DNA from: DASXHD01 sp038239005
GTDB taxonomy: Bacteria; Myxococcota_A; Polyangia; Polyangiales; Polyangiaceae
Length of the DNA: 64,000 nt
Assembly (NCBI GenBank): GCA_038239005.1
Contig: JBBSFE010000016.1
Coordinates: forward strand, 7,421-71,420
Reading direction: 5' to 3'
The position numbers and the translations under genes were made by a program. Positions within the stretch are counted from its first letter, which is position 1; every line of letters begins with the position of its first letter. The notes below the pieces were generated by a model. That model did not search any database, was not told the origin of the DNA, and saw only the letters and a program-made list of their open reading frames with translations. Positions 9,080 through 18,432 of this stretch are shown here, piece after piece.

Positions 9080-9955
9080 TCAGGGTTTTCCCCCGTCGGG
9101 GATCACGAAGCGCGTCCCCCCGTCGGGGATCACGCGCGTTCCCCCGTCGGGGGCGCCGAGCTTCGTGTTGTGCTCGTCGATCATTTGGCCCCACGTGTTG
9201 CCGATGGGCGCAGCGACGGATTTGGGCACGATCTTCGGCGTGGCGGCGTCGAGGATCGCGATGCGTAGGTCGAGCGCATGCTTGTACTTTGCATCCATTT
9301 GCCCCGAGCCTTCATGGAGCGCCGCGAGCGCATCTTTCCAGAGCGCGAGGCCACCCGCGACGCCGCGAAAAAGGCCTTCGCCGTACGTCGGGCCGGGCCC
9401 ATCGCGCCGCGAAAGATCGTGCTGAACGCACGCGGAGTGATCCGGCGAATCGGCGGGCGGCATCGCGTCGACTTTGTCGCCTGCGCCGAGTGATGCGTAC
9501 GTCTTGCAGGCACCGGGGATCGCTCCCGCGATGCTCGCGACAAACGCCCGCGCATCCGCGTCCGTGTCGATCGCGTGCGCGTGCTTGTCAGCGACGAGGC
9601 TCATCTCGCGCGCAACAGCGAGCCGCATCGCATCCGCACCAGGCCCCTTCGCCTTGCGCATCGCGGTGAGCCAAACATCGGGCGATCCAAGCACACTGCC
9701 TTTGACATCCCGCCCAACGATCACCGCAACGACGGCCGCCGAAATCTGGTCGGGCTTCTTGTCGTCGAACGCCCCGCCGATCGCAGCCGCGATGTCGTTC
9801 GCGCAACTCGCCGCAGCGCACGCCGGCAACTTCCCATCCCACCGCGGCGAATCCCCCGCGAGCTGATCGCGAATCTCTTCCACCCGATCCATGGGCGCCC
9901 GCTTGCACGCCGGGCCCATCAACATCGCGACCGCAACCCACCAACCAACGCGCAT
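9080..9955 (-). CDS. Hypothetical lipoprotein with repeat-derived C-terminus
   Basis: A secreted protein of 291 residues with signal sequence MRVGWWVAVAMLMGPAC and a lipobox ending at Cys17. The mature part is mostly helical with a few cysteines and matches no family I know. ATG 9955 is preferred to an in-frame TTG at 9964 because a -10-like TAGATT ends 7 nt before it. The last 24 residues are made by a 27-bp DNA repeat and read as repeats of TRFVIPDGG. This tail is probably not part of the original fold. The same DNA repeat occurs in oppD 44 kb away. Confidence 0.75.
   Translation of the reverse strand: MRVGWWVAVAMLMGPACKRAPMDRVEEIRDQLAGDSPRWDGKLPACAAASCANDIAAAIGGAFDDKKPDQISAAVVAVIVGRDVKGSVLGSPDVWLTAMRKAKGPGADAMRLAVAREMSLVADKHAHAIDTDADARAFVASIAGAIPGACKTYASLGAGDKVDAMPPADSPDHSACVQHDLSRRDGPGPTYGEGLFRGVAGGLALWKDALAALHEGSGQMDAKYKHALDLRIAILDAATPKIVPKSVAAPIGNTWGQMIDEHNTKLGAPDGGTRVIPDGGTRFVIPDGGKP
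9090..9153. repeat. 27-bp tandem repeat, copy array A
   Basis: One full 27-bp unit (9107-9133) is flanked by a partial unit on each side. Each unit contains the inverted repeat CCCCGTCGGGG followed by GATCAC. The array lies inside the 3' end of the lipoprotein gene and just beyond the stop of the convergent ATPase gene. Because 27 is a multiple of three it keeps the frame. Two perfect units of the same sequence occur at 53754-53807. Confidence 0.9.
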
Positions 9956-9962
9956 CTCACAC

Positions 9963-9968
9963 AATCTA
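9963..9968 (-). promoter_or_regulatory. Putative -10 element (TAGATT) of the lipoprotein gene
   Basis: TAGATT on the minus strand lies 7 nt before ATG 9955. Transcription would then start at or next to the start codon (leaderless). Confidence 0.35.
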
Positions 9969-11210
9969 CGTGATAGCGCCGGCGATCGGTTGCCCGGAGT
10001 CCGTGATGGCGATGGGGCGGCCTACTTGGGACATCGCTTCTTCGTGCGGGTCGAGGCCCATGAGCGTGGCGCAGGTCGCGAGGAGATCCGGAACACCGTA
10101 GTTTGGGGTCGAGACGTGCTCGCCCGCGGCGTCGGTCGAGCCAATGAGGCCCGGGCGCGTGCCGCCACCCGCGAGGGCGCATGACCATGCTTGCGGGTAG
10201 TGATCGCGGCCCTCGTTTCCGTTGATGCGGGGCGTGCGGCCGAAGTCCCCGAGCCACACGACGAGCGTGCTCGCGAGGAGACCGCGTTGATCGAGATCTT
10301 TGATGAGCGCGGCGGCCGCGGGGTCGACGATGCCGAGCTGAGATTTCGTGCGCGCGAAATTATTTTGGTGCGTGTCCCAACCGTCTTGCACGACCTCGAC
10401 GAATCGCACGCCGGACGACACGAGGCGACGCGCGACGATGCAGCCGCGACCGAAATCGGTGTCGCCGTATTCGGTCTTCACCGCTTGTGGCTCAGCGTCG
10501 ACGTCGAACGCTCCGAGATCGCGCGAGCCCATGAGCGAGACTGCGCGAGCGTAAACGGCGCGACGATCGTCGACCATCGCCGACCCGCTTCGTTGCGCGA
10601 ACTCTTGCTCGGCTTGATCGAGCAGCGCGCGCCGGCGCGCGAACCGATCGCCTGAAGTTTCGGGCAGGATGTTGTCGGGAGACGCGCCGGCCTTCTGGAT
10701 GACGAACGGCCCATTCGAAACACCGAGAAACCCGGCCCCAAAGCTCGGCCCGCCGAGCGACACGAACGACGGCAAACCATTTGCGGGCGCGCCGAGCTTC
10801 TTCGAAACCCAACCGCCGAGCGAAGGATGCGTCACTGTGGGCGTCGGCGAGTAACCCGTGTGCATCAAGTATTGCGCGCGCTGATGGTTGCCCTCTTTGC
10901 TCGACATCGACCGAATCACCGTGAGCTTCTGCGCGACCGCTGCGAGGTGCGGCATGTTCTCGCTCACCGAGAGGCCCGCGAGCGCCGTGCGAATCGCCTT
11001 CGTGGGGCCGCCATTGAGATGCCCCGGTTTCGGATCCCAAGTCTCGAGATGACTCGGCCCGCCGTTCATCCACAAAAGGATCATCGCCTTGGCCTTCGCG
11101 GGCCGCGCCACGATGGCACCATCGGCGCGAGCCTCGCGCGCGAATCGCGTGACCATCGCGCCGAGAAATCCGCCGGCGCCGAGCATCAAGAGGTGTCGTC
11201 GGTTCATCAT
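9966..11210 (-). CDS. DUF1501 family secreted protein
   Basis: A 414-residue member of the DUF1501 family (alkaline phosphatase/sulfatase-like fold). The N-terminus MMNRRHLLMLGAGGFLGAMV carries a twin-arginine-like signal. Characteristic segments are ILLWMNGGPSHLETWDPKPG, KEGNHQRAQY, VEVVQDGWDTHQNN, VVWLGDFGRTPRINGNEGRDHYP and GEHVS. DUF1501 genes usually follow a DUF1549/DUF1553 cytochrome-like partner, as here. The partner, however, is truncated at its N-terminus, so the pair may no longer work. Substrate and role are unknown. Confidence 0.9.
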   Translation of the reverse strand: MMNRRHLLMLGAGGFLGAMVTRFAREARADGAIVARPAKAKAMILLWMNGGPSHLETWDPKPGHLNGGPTKAIRTALAGLSVSENMPHLAAVAQKLTVIRSMSSKEGNHQRAQYLMHTGYSPTPTVTHPSLGGWVSKKLGAPANGLPSFVSLGGPSFGAGFLGVSNGPFVIQKAGASPDNILPETSGDRFARRRALLDQAEQEFAQRSGSAMVDDRRAVYARAVSLMGSRDLGAFDVDAEPQAVKTEYGDTDFGRGCIVARRLVSSGVRFVEVVQDGWDTHQNNFARTKSQLGIVDPAAAALIKDLDQRGLLASTLVVWLGDFGRTPRINGNEGRDHYPQAWSCALAGGGTRPGLIGSTDAAGEHVSTPNYGVPDLLATCATLMGLDPHEEAMSQVGRPIAITDSGQPIAGAIT

Positions 11211-11250
11211 TGATCCAAAGTTGAGTTGATCGATTCAGGTGATTGCCGCA

Positions 11251-12378
11251 TCAGTGGTTCAAAACGAATTCGGAGGAGTTGAGGAGCGTCCACATCAAGT
11301 CTTCGACGATCGCGATCTTCGGCTCGCGCGTCTCGGGCACGCGGTTGTTCAGTTGCGCGAGTGGATCCTTCGGGTTGCGCTGCACTTTCTTCGTCGGATC
11401 CGGATCGGGCAGCGGCGGCGGGTGCGCGAAGAGCGCCGTCCACGTCGCGAGCTCGGTCGCGCTCGGTTTTCGTGAAAGCGTTCGCATGTAGAGCGCCTCC
11501 ACTTTCTGCGCGTCGGTCATGTCGCTCCGTGCGACGCGCCCTACCGCGCTGCCCGGAAGCGCACTCGAGCCGCCTGCGATCAATCGGCCATTGAGCTGGA
11601 TGAGCGCTTGCGTGATCGTGCCTTCGAACGTGGGTCGATCGAACTCTTCGTCGACGTCGAACACGAATCCATAGAGCGTGCGCAGTCGCTCGGTGAGCTC
11701 TTCGACGTTGAAGCGACCAAGCCTTCGCAGCGCTTCGTCCACGCCTGTTGCATCGATGACCGCATCGAGCATTTCGTTCGGCCCGAGCGGCGTCGCGCGA
11801 AAGTGACTCCACAAAACGTTCGGCGCCTTCGCCGTCGCCAGCCCATAGGCACGCGAGAGCGCGATCGTCCGCATCAAGCGTTTGAGATCGTACTGATGCT
11901 CGGTGAAGTCCTTCGCGAGCGCGTCCTCGAGCTCTGGTGCGTCCGAAATGTTCGATGGGCGAATGTCGTCGATCGGGTCGACGAACCCGCGCCCTAGAAA
12001 ATGCGCCCACGCTCGATTCACCGCTTCGCGTGAAAACCATGGGCTCTTCGTCATCCACGTCGCGATCGATTCGCGCACGGTTCCCGTCATCGCGGTTCCG
12101 TCGAGCGCGGTCGGTGCGGCGCGTCCGATCGGCTGCAAATCCGCCTCGCGCATGAAGCGTGGCAACGGCCGATCGATGTCGCGCACGAGTGCGCGCTTGA
12201 GCCCCTTCATCATGGGACCGTCGAGCGGGAGCGTTTGCGCGCGCATGAAGCACGCCGCGAACTTCTGGAAGTCTTGCTGCTTCCACTTTTCGGTTTTGTG
12301 ATCGTGACACTGCGCGCACTGAATCTGCACGCCGAGGAACGTCTTGCTCGCGCTGCCGGCAAGAGCTCGCTCGACACG
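11251..12378 (-). pseudogene. DUF1549/DUF1553 protein, 5'-truncated
   Basis: About 376 codons corresponding to the end of DUF1549 and all of DUF1553. The frame begins at TFLGVQIQCAQCHDHKTEKW, which contains a CxxCH haem-like motif. It continues through FSREAVNRAWAHFLGRGFVDPIDD and ends LMWTLLNSSEFVLNH. Family members normally have several hundred more residues before this point, including a signal peptide. Upstream, the frame runs into DNA that encodes a LysR-type regulator in another frame. I read this as a deletion joining two gene fragments (or an assembly join), leaving no start signal. The exact junction is uncertain by a few tens of bases. Confidence 0.7.
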
Positions 12379-12719
12379 GCTTCGGTGCAACCAATGACGA
12401 CACGCTCCGCCGGCGCCGCAGGTGTTTGGAGCGAGCCCGCAAGCTCGACGAGCTGCCCCGAAACGTTTCGCATGCGCGCGCCGAGCCCGGTGAGGCGAAG
12501 GCCGCGACCGCGACCGGTGACGAGCGGACCACCCGCGTAGTCGACCAGCGCTTGAAGGCGGCGCCTGAGCACGCTCGCATCGAGATGGAGCTTCCGTGCG
12601 GCGCGCTCGAACGCGCCGGACCCTGGAACATCAATTTCGGTCGCCAGGACGTTAAACGCCCTCGCGTGCTCGACCAGATCACCCGGAAAACGAGCACTTC
12701 GGTGCGATATTACGTTCAT
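12379..12719 (-). pseudogene. LysR-family regulator, 3'-truncated fragment
   Basis: From ATG 12719 the product reads like the winged HTH of LysR regulators: FNVLATEIDVPGSGAFERAA, then RKLHLDASVLRRRLQALVDY, then GRGRGLRLTGLG. After that comes the start of the effector domain, VVIGCTEAVSSELLPA. The homology stops at about 12380, where the DNA switches to the DUF1549/1553 reading frame. The effector-binding domain (about 200 residues) is missing, and the frame runs on into unrelated sequence to 12210. It is divergent from the Nudix gene, the usual arrangement for a LysR regulator and its target. Confidence 0.65.
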
Positions 12720-12737
12720 GCAACACCTGCATGAACC

Positions 12738-13268
12738 ATGAACCAAAGTTGCATCGACTGCAACTCGATTCGGCCTCACGATCGATGCATGGAAACATCA
12801 TTCTTCGTCCTCGCTGTCGTTCCGTACGCTCCACGTCCCAAAGACGCTCCTGCGCGATACCTCGTCGTGCAGGAGCGCGACGGAACGTTCTACCTTCCAG
12901 CCGGCCGCGTCGAACGCGGCGAGAACCTCGTCGCGGCGGTGGTGCGCGAGACCATCGAGGAGGCCAAGCAGCTCGTCGGCGTTCTCGGCATCCTCGCCAT
13001 CGACCACGACATCGCGCCCCACGCCGCGAAGATGCGCTTCGTCTTCAGTTGCTACCGCGGCGTCGTGTTACCGACCAAAAGCGAGCCCGACGAACACTCG
13101 CGCGGCGCCGCCTACCTCACGCGCGCCGAAATCGCGGCGCTCCCACTCCGCCACCCCGAGGTGCTCACGTTCATCGACGCGCACGAATCGGGCCGCCCGC
13201 TTCTGCCCACCGGTGCGTACGACGTTCACCTCGCGGGCGCCTTCGGCAAAATCGTGCTGGTCCCCTGA
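12738..13268 (+). CDS. Nudix hydrolase
   Basis: A 176-residue Nudix-fold hydrolase. The Nudix box is GRVERGENLVAAVVRETIEE: the spacing and the REx2EE glutamates that bind the metal are intact, but the usual Gly after the second Glu pair is Lys. Nudix enzymes cleave nucleoside diphosphates linked to another moiety; the substrate cannot be read from sequence. The start could be ATG 12738 or ATG 12789; the later one (METSFFVLAVV) matches the family start better, and the first 17 residues are Cys-rich without homology. Neither has a clear ribosome binding site. It is divergent from the broken LysR gene. Confidence 0.85.
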   Translation: MNQSCIDCNSIRPHDRCMETSFFVLAVVPYAPRPKDAPARYLVVQERDGTFYLPAGRVERGENLVAAVVRETIEEAKQLVGVLGILAIDHDIAPHAAKMRFVFSCYRGVVLPTKSEPDEHSRGAAYLTRAEIAALPLRHPEVLTFIDAHESGRPLLPTGAYDVHLAGAFGKIVLVP

Positions 13269-13289
13269 TCTCGCCGGAGGTCCAAAAAA

Positions 13290-13775
13290 CTAGGTCTGGA
13301 TCTTCGTCTTCGTCGCAGTGATCTGCCACTTCGAGCCGTGCTTCTCGAGTGTGTACTCGACCTCGCGAACGCCGCCGGCGCGATACACGCCGCCGCTGAC
13401 GATGCTCGCCTTTCCCTGCTCTTGCGCCCATTCGATGGGCCCGATGTCGATTCGAACCGCTTTGGCACCTGTCGTGATGACGACGACGTGGGAGCCATCC
13501 GGGCCGCCGCCGGAGCACTGGCCATCCGGCACTGCGGTCGGATAGCGCGAACGAATGGCCGCGAGTAGCGCGCTACCATCGCTCGTCGCACCGCGCGCGC
13601 CCACGCACACGCCCTCGCCGGACGCGAGCGACGCCTGCTCGAGATCGTGAAAGATGACGACCGCGAAGATTTCGTCGTCGTCGGACATTCCGCCACCAGG
13701 CGTGGCCGAGGAGGGCGCGCCGCCACACGCGACGGCGAGGAGCGCGCATGCGCCGAGGCAGATGGATCGTTTCAT
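13290..13775 (-). CDS. Small hypothetical lipoprotein
   Basis: A 161-residue secreted lipoprotein. The signal MKRSICLGACALLAVAC ends in a lipobox cysteine and is followed by a Gly/Ser/Pro linker. The mature domain has alternating hydrophobic beta-like segments (EIFAVVIFHDLE, SHVVVITTGAKAVRIDIG, EVEYTLEKHGSKWQI) consistent with a small SnoaL/NTF2-like or DUF4019-type fold. I cannot assign the family. It is convergent with the Nudix gene and 19 nt upstream of the acyl-CoA dehydrogenase gene on the same strand. Confidence 0.75.
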   Translation of the reverse strand: MKRSICLGACALLAVACGGAPSSATPGGGMSDDDEIFAVVIFHDLEQASLASGEGVCVGARGATSDGSALLAAIRSRYPTAVPDGQCSGGGPDGSHVVVITTGAKAVRIDIGPIEWAQEQGKASIVSGGVYRAGGVREVEYTLEKHGSKWQITATKTKIQT

Positions 13776-13794
13776 GGTCGAAGGTTCTCGGTGT

Positions 13795-15651
<1,857 letters not shown>

Positions 15652-15739
15652 ACTATCCTTTCAGCAACTCGACGTCTCGGACGAGCTCCTGGGGAAGAGC
15701 TCCAAATCAGTCCGCATCTTGCGCGCAAGATACCTGATG

Positions 15740-15745
15740 TATGCT
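15740..15745 (+). promoter_or_regulatory. Putative -10 element (TATGCT) of the pilT-linked pair
   Basis: TATGCT lies 9 nt before ATG 15755, allowing a leaderless or near-leaderless transcript for the small gene and the ATPase gene downstream. Confidence 0.35.
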
Positions 15746-15754
15746 CTTCGCTGA

Positions 15755-16210
15755 ATGGATGCGCCCGCCGATCCGCGACAAGTGCCGATGCTTCCGGTGC
15801 TCGTCGATCTCGAGCTCGTGACCGGGCGCTTGGTGCGGAGCACGCTCTTTTTGTCGATGACATCTGCATCACGCGCGGGCCCTGAAACCATCGACGAATT
15901 TCTCAACTCCGAACGCCGCGTGATGCCCGTCCGAAACGGCGAAAAAGACGAGCTCACATCGCGCGACGCCATCGTCAGCGTGCGCGTCGTCAGCGACATC
16001 GCCCCGCGCCAGGAGCCGGCAGCGCCTCCTGCCGTCGACCTCGTTCATGTCGAGCTCGCCAGCGGCAAAACGCTCGACGGCGCCGTGCAGCACCCGCAAG
16101 CCGAGCGCCTCTCTGATTTCTTCAATGCCGCACCGCAGTTTTTCGCCGTCGAAGACAGTGGCGGCATCGTCTTCGTCAACAAACGCCACGTCGTCGCGAT
16201 CAAATTCTAG
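15755..16210 (+). CDS. Small conserved-looking protein upstream of pilT-like gene
   Basis: A 151-residue soluble protein without a signal peptide. It has two similar halves: VLVDLELVTGRLVRSTLFLSM with a hydrophobic strand pattern, and DLVHVELASGKTLDGAVQHP with FVNKRHVVAIKF at the end. Each half looks like a small beta-barrel unit (VxLxLxxGxxxxGxV), suggesting an internal duplication. The family is not known to me. It ends 12 nt before the PilT-like gene, whose ribosome binding site overlaps its stop codon, so the two are surely co-translated. A role with twitching or secretion is inference only. Confidence 0.8.
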   Translation: MDAPADPRQVPMLPVLVDLELVTGRLVRSTLFLSMTSASRAGPETIDEFLNSERRVMPVRNGEKDELTSRDAIVSVRVVSDIAPRQEPAAPPAVDLVHVELASGKTLDGAVQHPQAERLSDFFNAAPQFFAVEDSGGIVFVNKRHVVAIKF

Positions 16211-16222
16211 GGAGATGAACCA

Positions 16223-17719
16223 GTGTCGAGGCTCGATCCGCTCGTCGATGCATTGAAGAAGACCGAGGCCGACGAGGTAAGGCTCGTTGCCGGTGAAAAG
16301 ATTTTCCTGATGCGTGGAGGGCGCCGCATCGAAATCGGCCGCGAGCCACTCCAGCAAGCGAGCTTGCTCGCGCTTGCAGCCGAGGTGCTCGACGCCAAAG
16401 ACGTCGCGGCCGTCGCCAAAGAAAAACGCTCGGCGCAAGTCGAGCGAGGCGGCGAGAAGATCGAGGTCACCGTCGCGACGCTCGCCGGCATTCTCACGAT
16501 CACGGTGAAGCGTGTCGCGGCGAAGGCTGCGGTCCCGCCCGTGCCGCCGCCAGAGCCGAAGGCCGCGTACGCGAGCGTCCCAGAGATGGCTGCGATACAG
16601 CCGAACGCTGCGAAACCTGCATCGTCGTCGAAGCGCAAACACCCCATCGACGAGATCCTCGAAGAGATGATGTCGAAGCAGGCGTCCGATCTCCACCTCA
16701 CGACGGGCGCATGCCCCGCGCTTCGCATTCACGGCGAGATGCACTTCTTGAAGGAGCGCCCGATGCTCACATCGGACGCCGTACGCGCGCTCATGACGCC
16801 GCTCTTCAACGAAAAGTCGCGCAAAGATTTCGACGAAAAACACGACGCCGACTTCGCCTACGAAGTGCCGGGCCTTGCGCGCTTCCGCGTGAACACGTTC
16901 GTCGATCGCAACGGCATGGGCGCCGTGCTCAGGCAAATTCCGATCGACATCATCCCCGCCGACAAGCTCGGCCTTCCTCAAGCCGTGCTCGATTTGTGTT
17001 TTCTCACGAAGGGCCTCGTCGTCGTCACAGGGCCGACGGGCTCCGGAAAGTCCACCACGCTCGCGGGCATGGTCGACTTCATCAACAAGAACCGAAGCGA
17101 TCACATCATCACGATCGAAGACCCGGTCGAGTTCGTTCACAAGAACATCAAATGCCTCGTCAATCAGCGCGAGGTCGGCCAGCACACGAAGAGCTTCAAG
17201 AATGCGCTTCGTGCGGCTCTTCGCGAAGACCCAGACATCGTTCTCGTCGGCGAGATGCGCGATCTCGAAACGATCGCCATCGCGATCGAAACGGCAGAAA
17301 CCGGGCACCTCGTGTTCGGGACGCTCCACACCACGACGGCCATCTCGACGATCGACCGCATCATCGATCAGTTCCCGACGGATCAGCAGGAGCAGATCCG
17401 CGTCATGCTCTCGGAGTCGATCAAAGGCGTCATCGCGCAGGTGCTCTGCAAGAAAATCGGCGGCGGTCGCGTCGCGGCGATGGAGATCTTGCTCGGCAAC
17501 ACGGCGGTGTCGGCCCTCATCCGCGAAGGCAAGACGTTCCAAATCCCGTCCATCATGCAGACGTCGCGCGGTGCGGGCATGGTGACGATGAACGACTCGC
17601 TTCTCGCGCTCGTTCTGAACAAGCTCGTGGAGCCGCGCGAAGCTTGGATGAAGTCTGTGGACAAAAGCGGTCTTGTCGGCATGTTCAAGAGCGCGGGCGT
17701 TCAACTCCCTACTTCCTGA
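16223..17719 (+). CDS. PilT-like type IV pilus retraction ATPase with N-terminal extension
   Basis: A 498-residue hexameric secretion/retraction ATPase. The C-terminal 350 residues are PilT-like: ASDLHLTTG, Walker A GPTGSGKSTT, Asp box IITIEDPVEFVH, Walker B REDPDIVLVGEMRDLET, His box ETGHLVFGTLHT, and the C-terminal VSALIREGKTFQIPSIMQT. PilT drives pilus retraction for twitching at the inner membrane. About 140 extra residues precede this core: a small domain (1-100) and a Pro/Ala linker. GTG 16223 is used with TAGGGAG 8 nt upstream. The extension and the absence of other pilus genes nearby suggest a PilT paralogue rather than the main motor. Confidence 0.9.
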   Translation: MSRLDPLVDALKKTEADEVRLVAGEKIFLMRGGRRIEIGREPLQQASLLALAAEVLDAKDVAAVAKEKRSAQVERGGEKIEVTVATLAGILTITVKRVAAKAAVPPVPPPEPKAAYASVPEMAAIQPNAAKPASSSKRKHPIDEILEEMMSKQASDLHLTTGACPALRIHGEMHFLKERPMLTSDAVRALMTPLFNEKSRKDFDEKHDADFAYEVPGLARFRVNTFVDRNGMGAVLRQIPIDIIPADKLGLPQAVLDLCFLTKGLVVVTGPTGSGKSTTLAGMVDFINKNRSDHIITIEDPVEFVHKNIKCLVNQREVGQHTKSFKNALRAALREDPDIVLVGEMRDLETIAIAIETAETGHLVFGTLHTTTAISTIDRIIDQFPTDQQEQIRVMLSESIKGVIAQVLCKKIGGGRVAAMEILLGNTAVSALIREGKTFQIPSIMQTSRGAGMVTMNDSLLALVLNKLVEPREAWMKSVDKSGLVGMFKSAGVQLPTS

Positions 17720-17744
17720 TCGCACTTGCCCCCGAGATGAGTGA

Positions 17745-17750
17745 TAGGCT
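17745..17750 (+). promoter_or_regulatory. Putative -10 element (TAGGCT) of the zinc-ribbon/radical SAM operon
   Basis: TAGGCT ends exactly 6 nt before ATG 17757, and there is no convincing Shine-Dalgarno sequence, so transcription may begin at the start codon. Confidence 0.4.
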
Positions 17751-17756
17751 TCGGGC

Positions 17757-18143
17757 ATGGCTTTCTCACTTTGCGTGGCGTGCGCTCGGCACGTTCGCAC
17801 TGCCGACGCTGCCTGTCCGTTTTGCGGCGCCACGGCAGCGCGCCGCGACACCCCGCGCTTACCCCGACGCAGAAGTCGCAGCGCGATGATCGGCGCGGCC
17901 GCGGTCGCGCTCGCATGCGGCGGCTCCACACCCGGTGACGACGGCGGCACCGACGCCAAAGAAGACAGCATCCATGCGACCGACGCCGCATTGTATGGCG
18001 GCCCGCCGTTCGACGCGGGCACCGACAGCTTGCAAGGCGCATACGGTGGTCCGCCCGTCGACGCGGGTCTCGACGCCGCCGACGGCAGCGACTCGAGTGG
18101 GCAAGCTCTCTACGGCGCGCCACCTCCTCCGGAAGGGCAGTGA
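17757..18143 (+). CDS. Zinc-ribbon / YGGPP-repeat protein A (candidate radical SAM substrate)
   Basis: A 128-residue protein with an unusual plan. Residues 6-23 hold a Cys4 zinc ribbon (CVAC and CPFCG). An Arg-rich stretch follows (34-41), then one hydrophobic segment ending in a lipobox-like Cys54 (MIGAAAVALAC). The rest is an acidic low-complexity tail with three aromatic motifs: ALYGGPPFDAG (78-88), AYGGPPVDAG (95-104) and ALYGAPPPP (117-125). The next gene encodes a smaller paralogue and the third a radical SAM/SPASM enzyme, all tightly coupled. I infer that the Tyr-Gly-Gly-Pro-Pro motifs are candidate sites for modification. An alternative is a plain envelope lipoprotein with an unrelated neighbour. 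Confidence 0.8.
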   Translation: MAFSLCVACARHVRTADAACPFCGATAARRDTPRLPRRRSRSAMIGAAAVALACGGSTPGDDGGTDAKEDSIHATDAALYGGPPFDAGTDSLQGAYGGPPVDAGLDAADGSDSSGQALYGAPPPPEGQ

Positions 18144-18144
18144 C

Positions 18145-18432
18145 ATGAGTCTCAGCGTTTGTCCGTCATGCTCGCGCCACGTGCGCGAATCGGCATGTCC
18201 GTTCTGTGGCGCGCATGTCGAGGCAGCGCCACCGATTCGCACCCGACGCGCATCGCGCGTAGCGCTCGTCGGAGCGGCGGCGGTCATGAGCGCGTGCGGC
18301 GTGAGCACGCAGCCTCTCTATGGCGCCCCCTACGACGCCTCGCAGGATCAGGGGTCGCAAAAAGACGCCGCCGATGAATCGATCGGCACTTTCTACGGCG
18401 GCCCACCGTTCGAAGCCGGCACGGGAGATTGA
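18145..18432 (+). CDS. Zinc-ribbon / YGGPP-repeat protein B, paralogue of A
   Basis: A 95-residue paralogue of the preceding protein with the same order of parts. It has a Cys4 ribbon (CPSC at 6-9, CPFCG at 18-22), a basic stretch, a hydrophobic segment ending in Cys51 (VALVGAAAVMSAC), then a tail with PLYGAPYDAS (57-66) and TFYGGPPFEAG (82-92). ATG 18145 comes 1 nt after the stop of A and has GGAAGGG 8 nt upstream. Its TGA overlaps the start of the radical SAM gene by 4 nt. The tandem duplication together with an overlapping maturase gene is typical of precursor-peptide loci. Function is inferred, not shown. Confidence 0.8.
   Translation: MSLSVCPSCSRHVRESACPFCGAHVEAAPPIRTRRASRVALVGAAAVMSACGVSTQPLYGAPYDASQDQGSQKDAADESIGTFYGGPPFEAGTGD

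Noticed and set aside
12210..12378. Continuation of the LysR reading frame to 12210
   Set aside because: The sequence past 12380 is basic and unlike any LysR effector domain, while the other frame shows clear DUF1549 homology; it is open only by chance.
15869..18022. 717-codon open frame opposite the pilT-like gene
   Set aside because: The opposite strand holds clear Walker and Asp/His box motifs; this frame has only Arg/Asp-rich low-complexity sequence.
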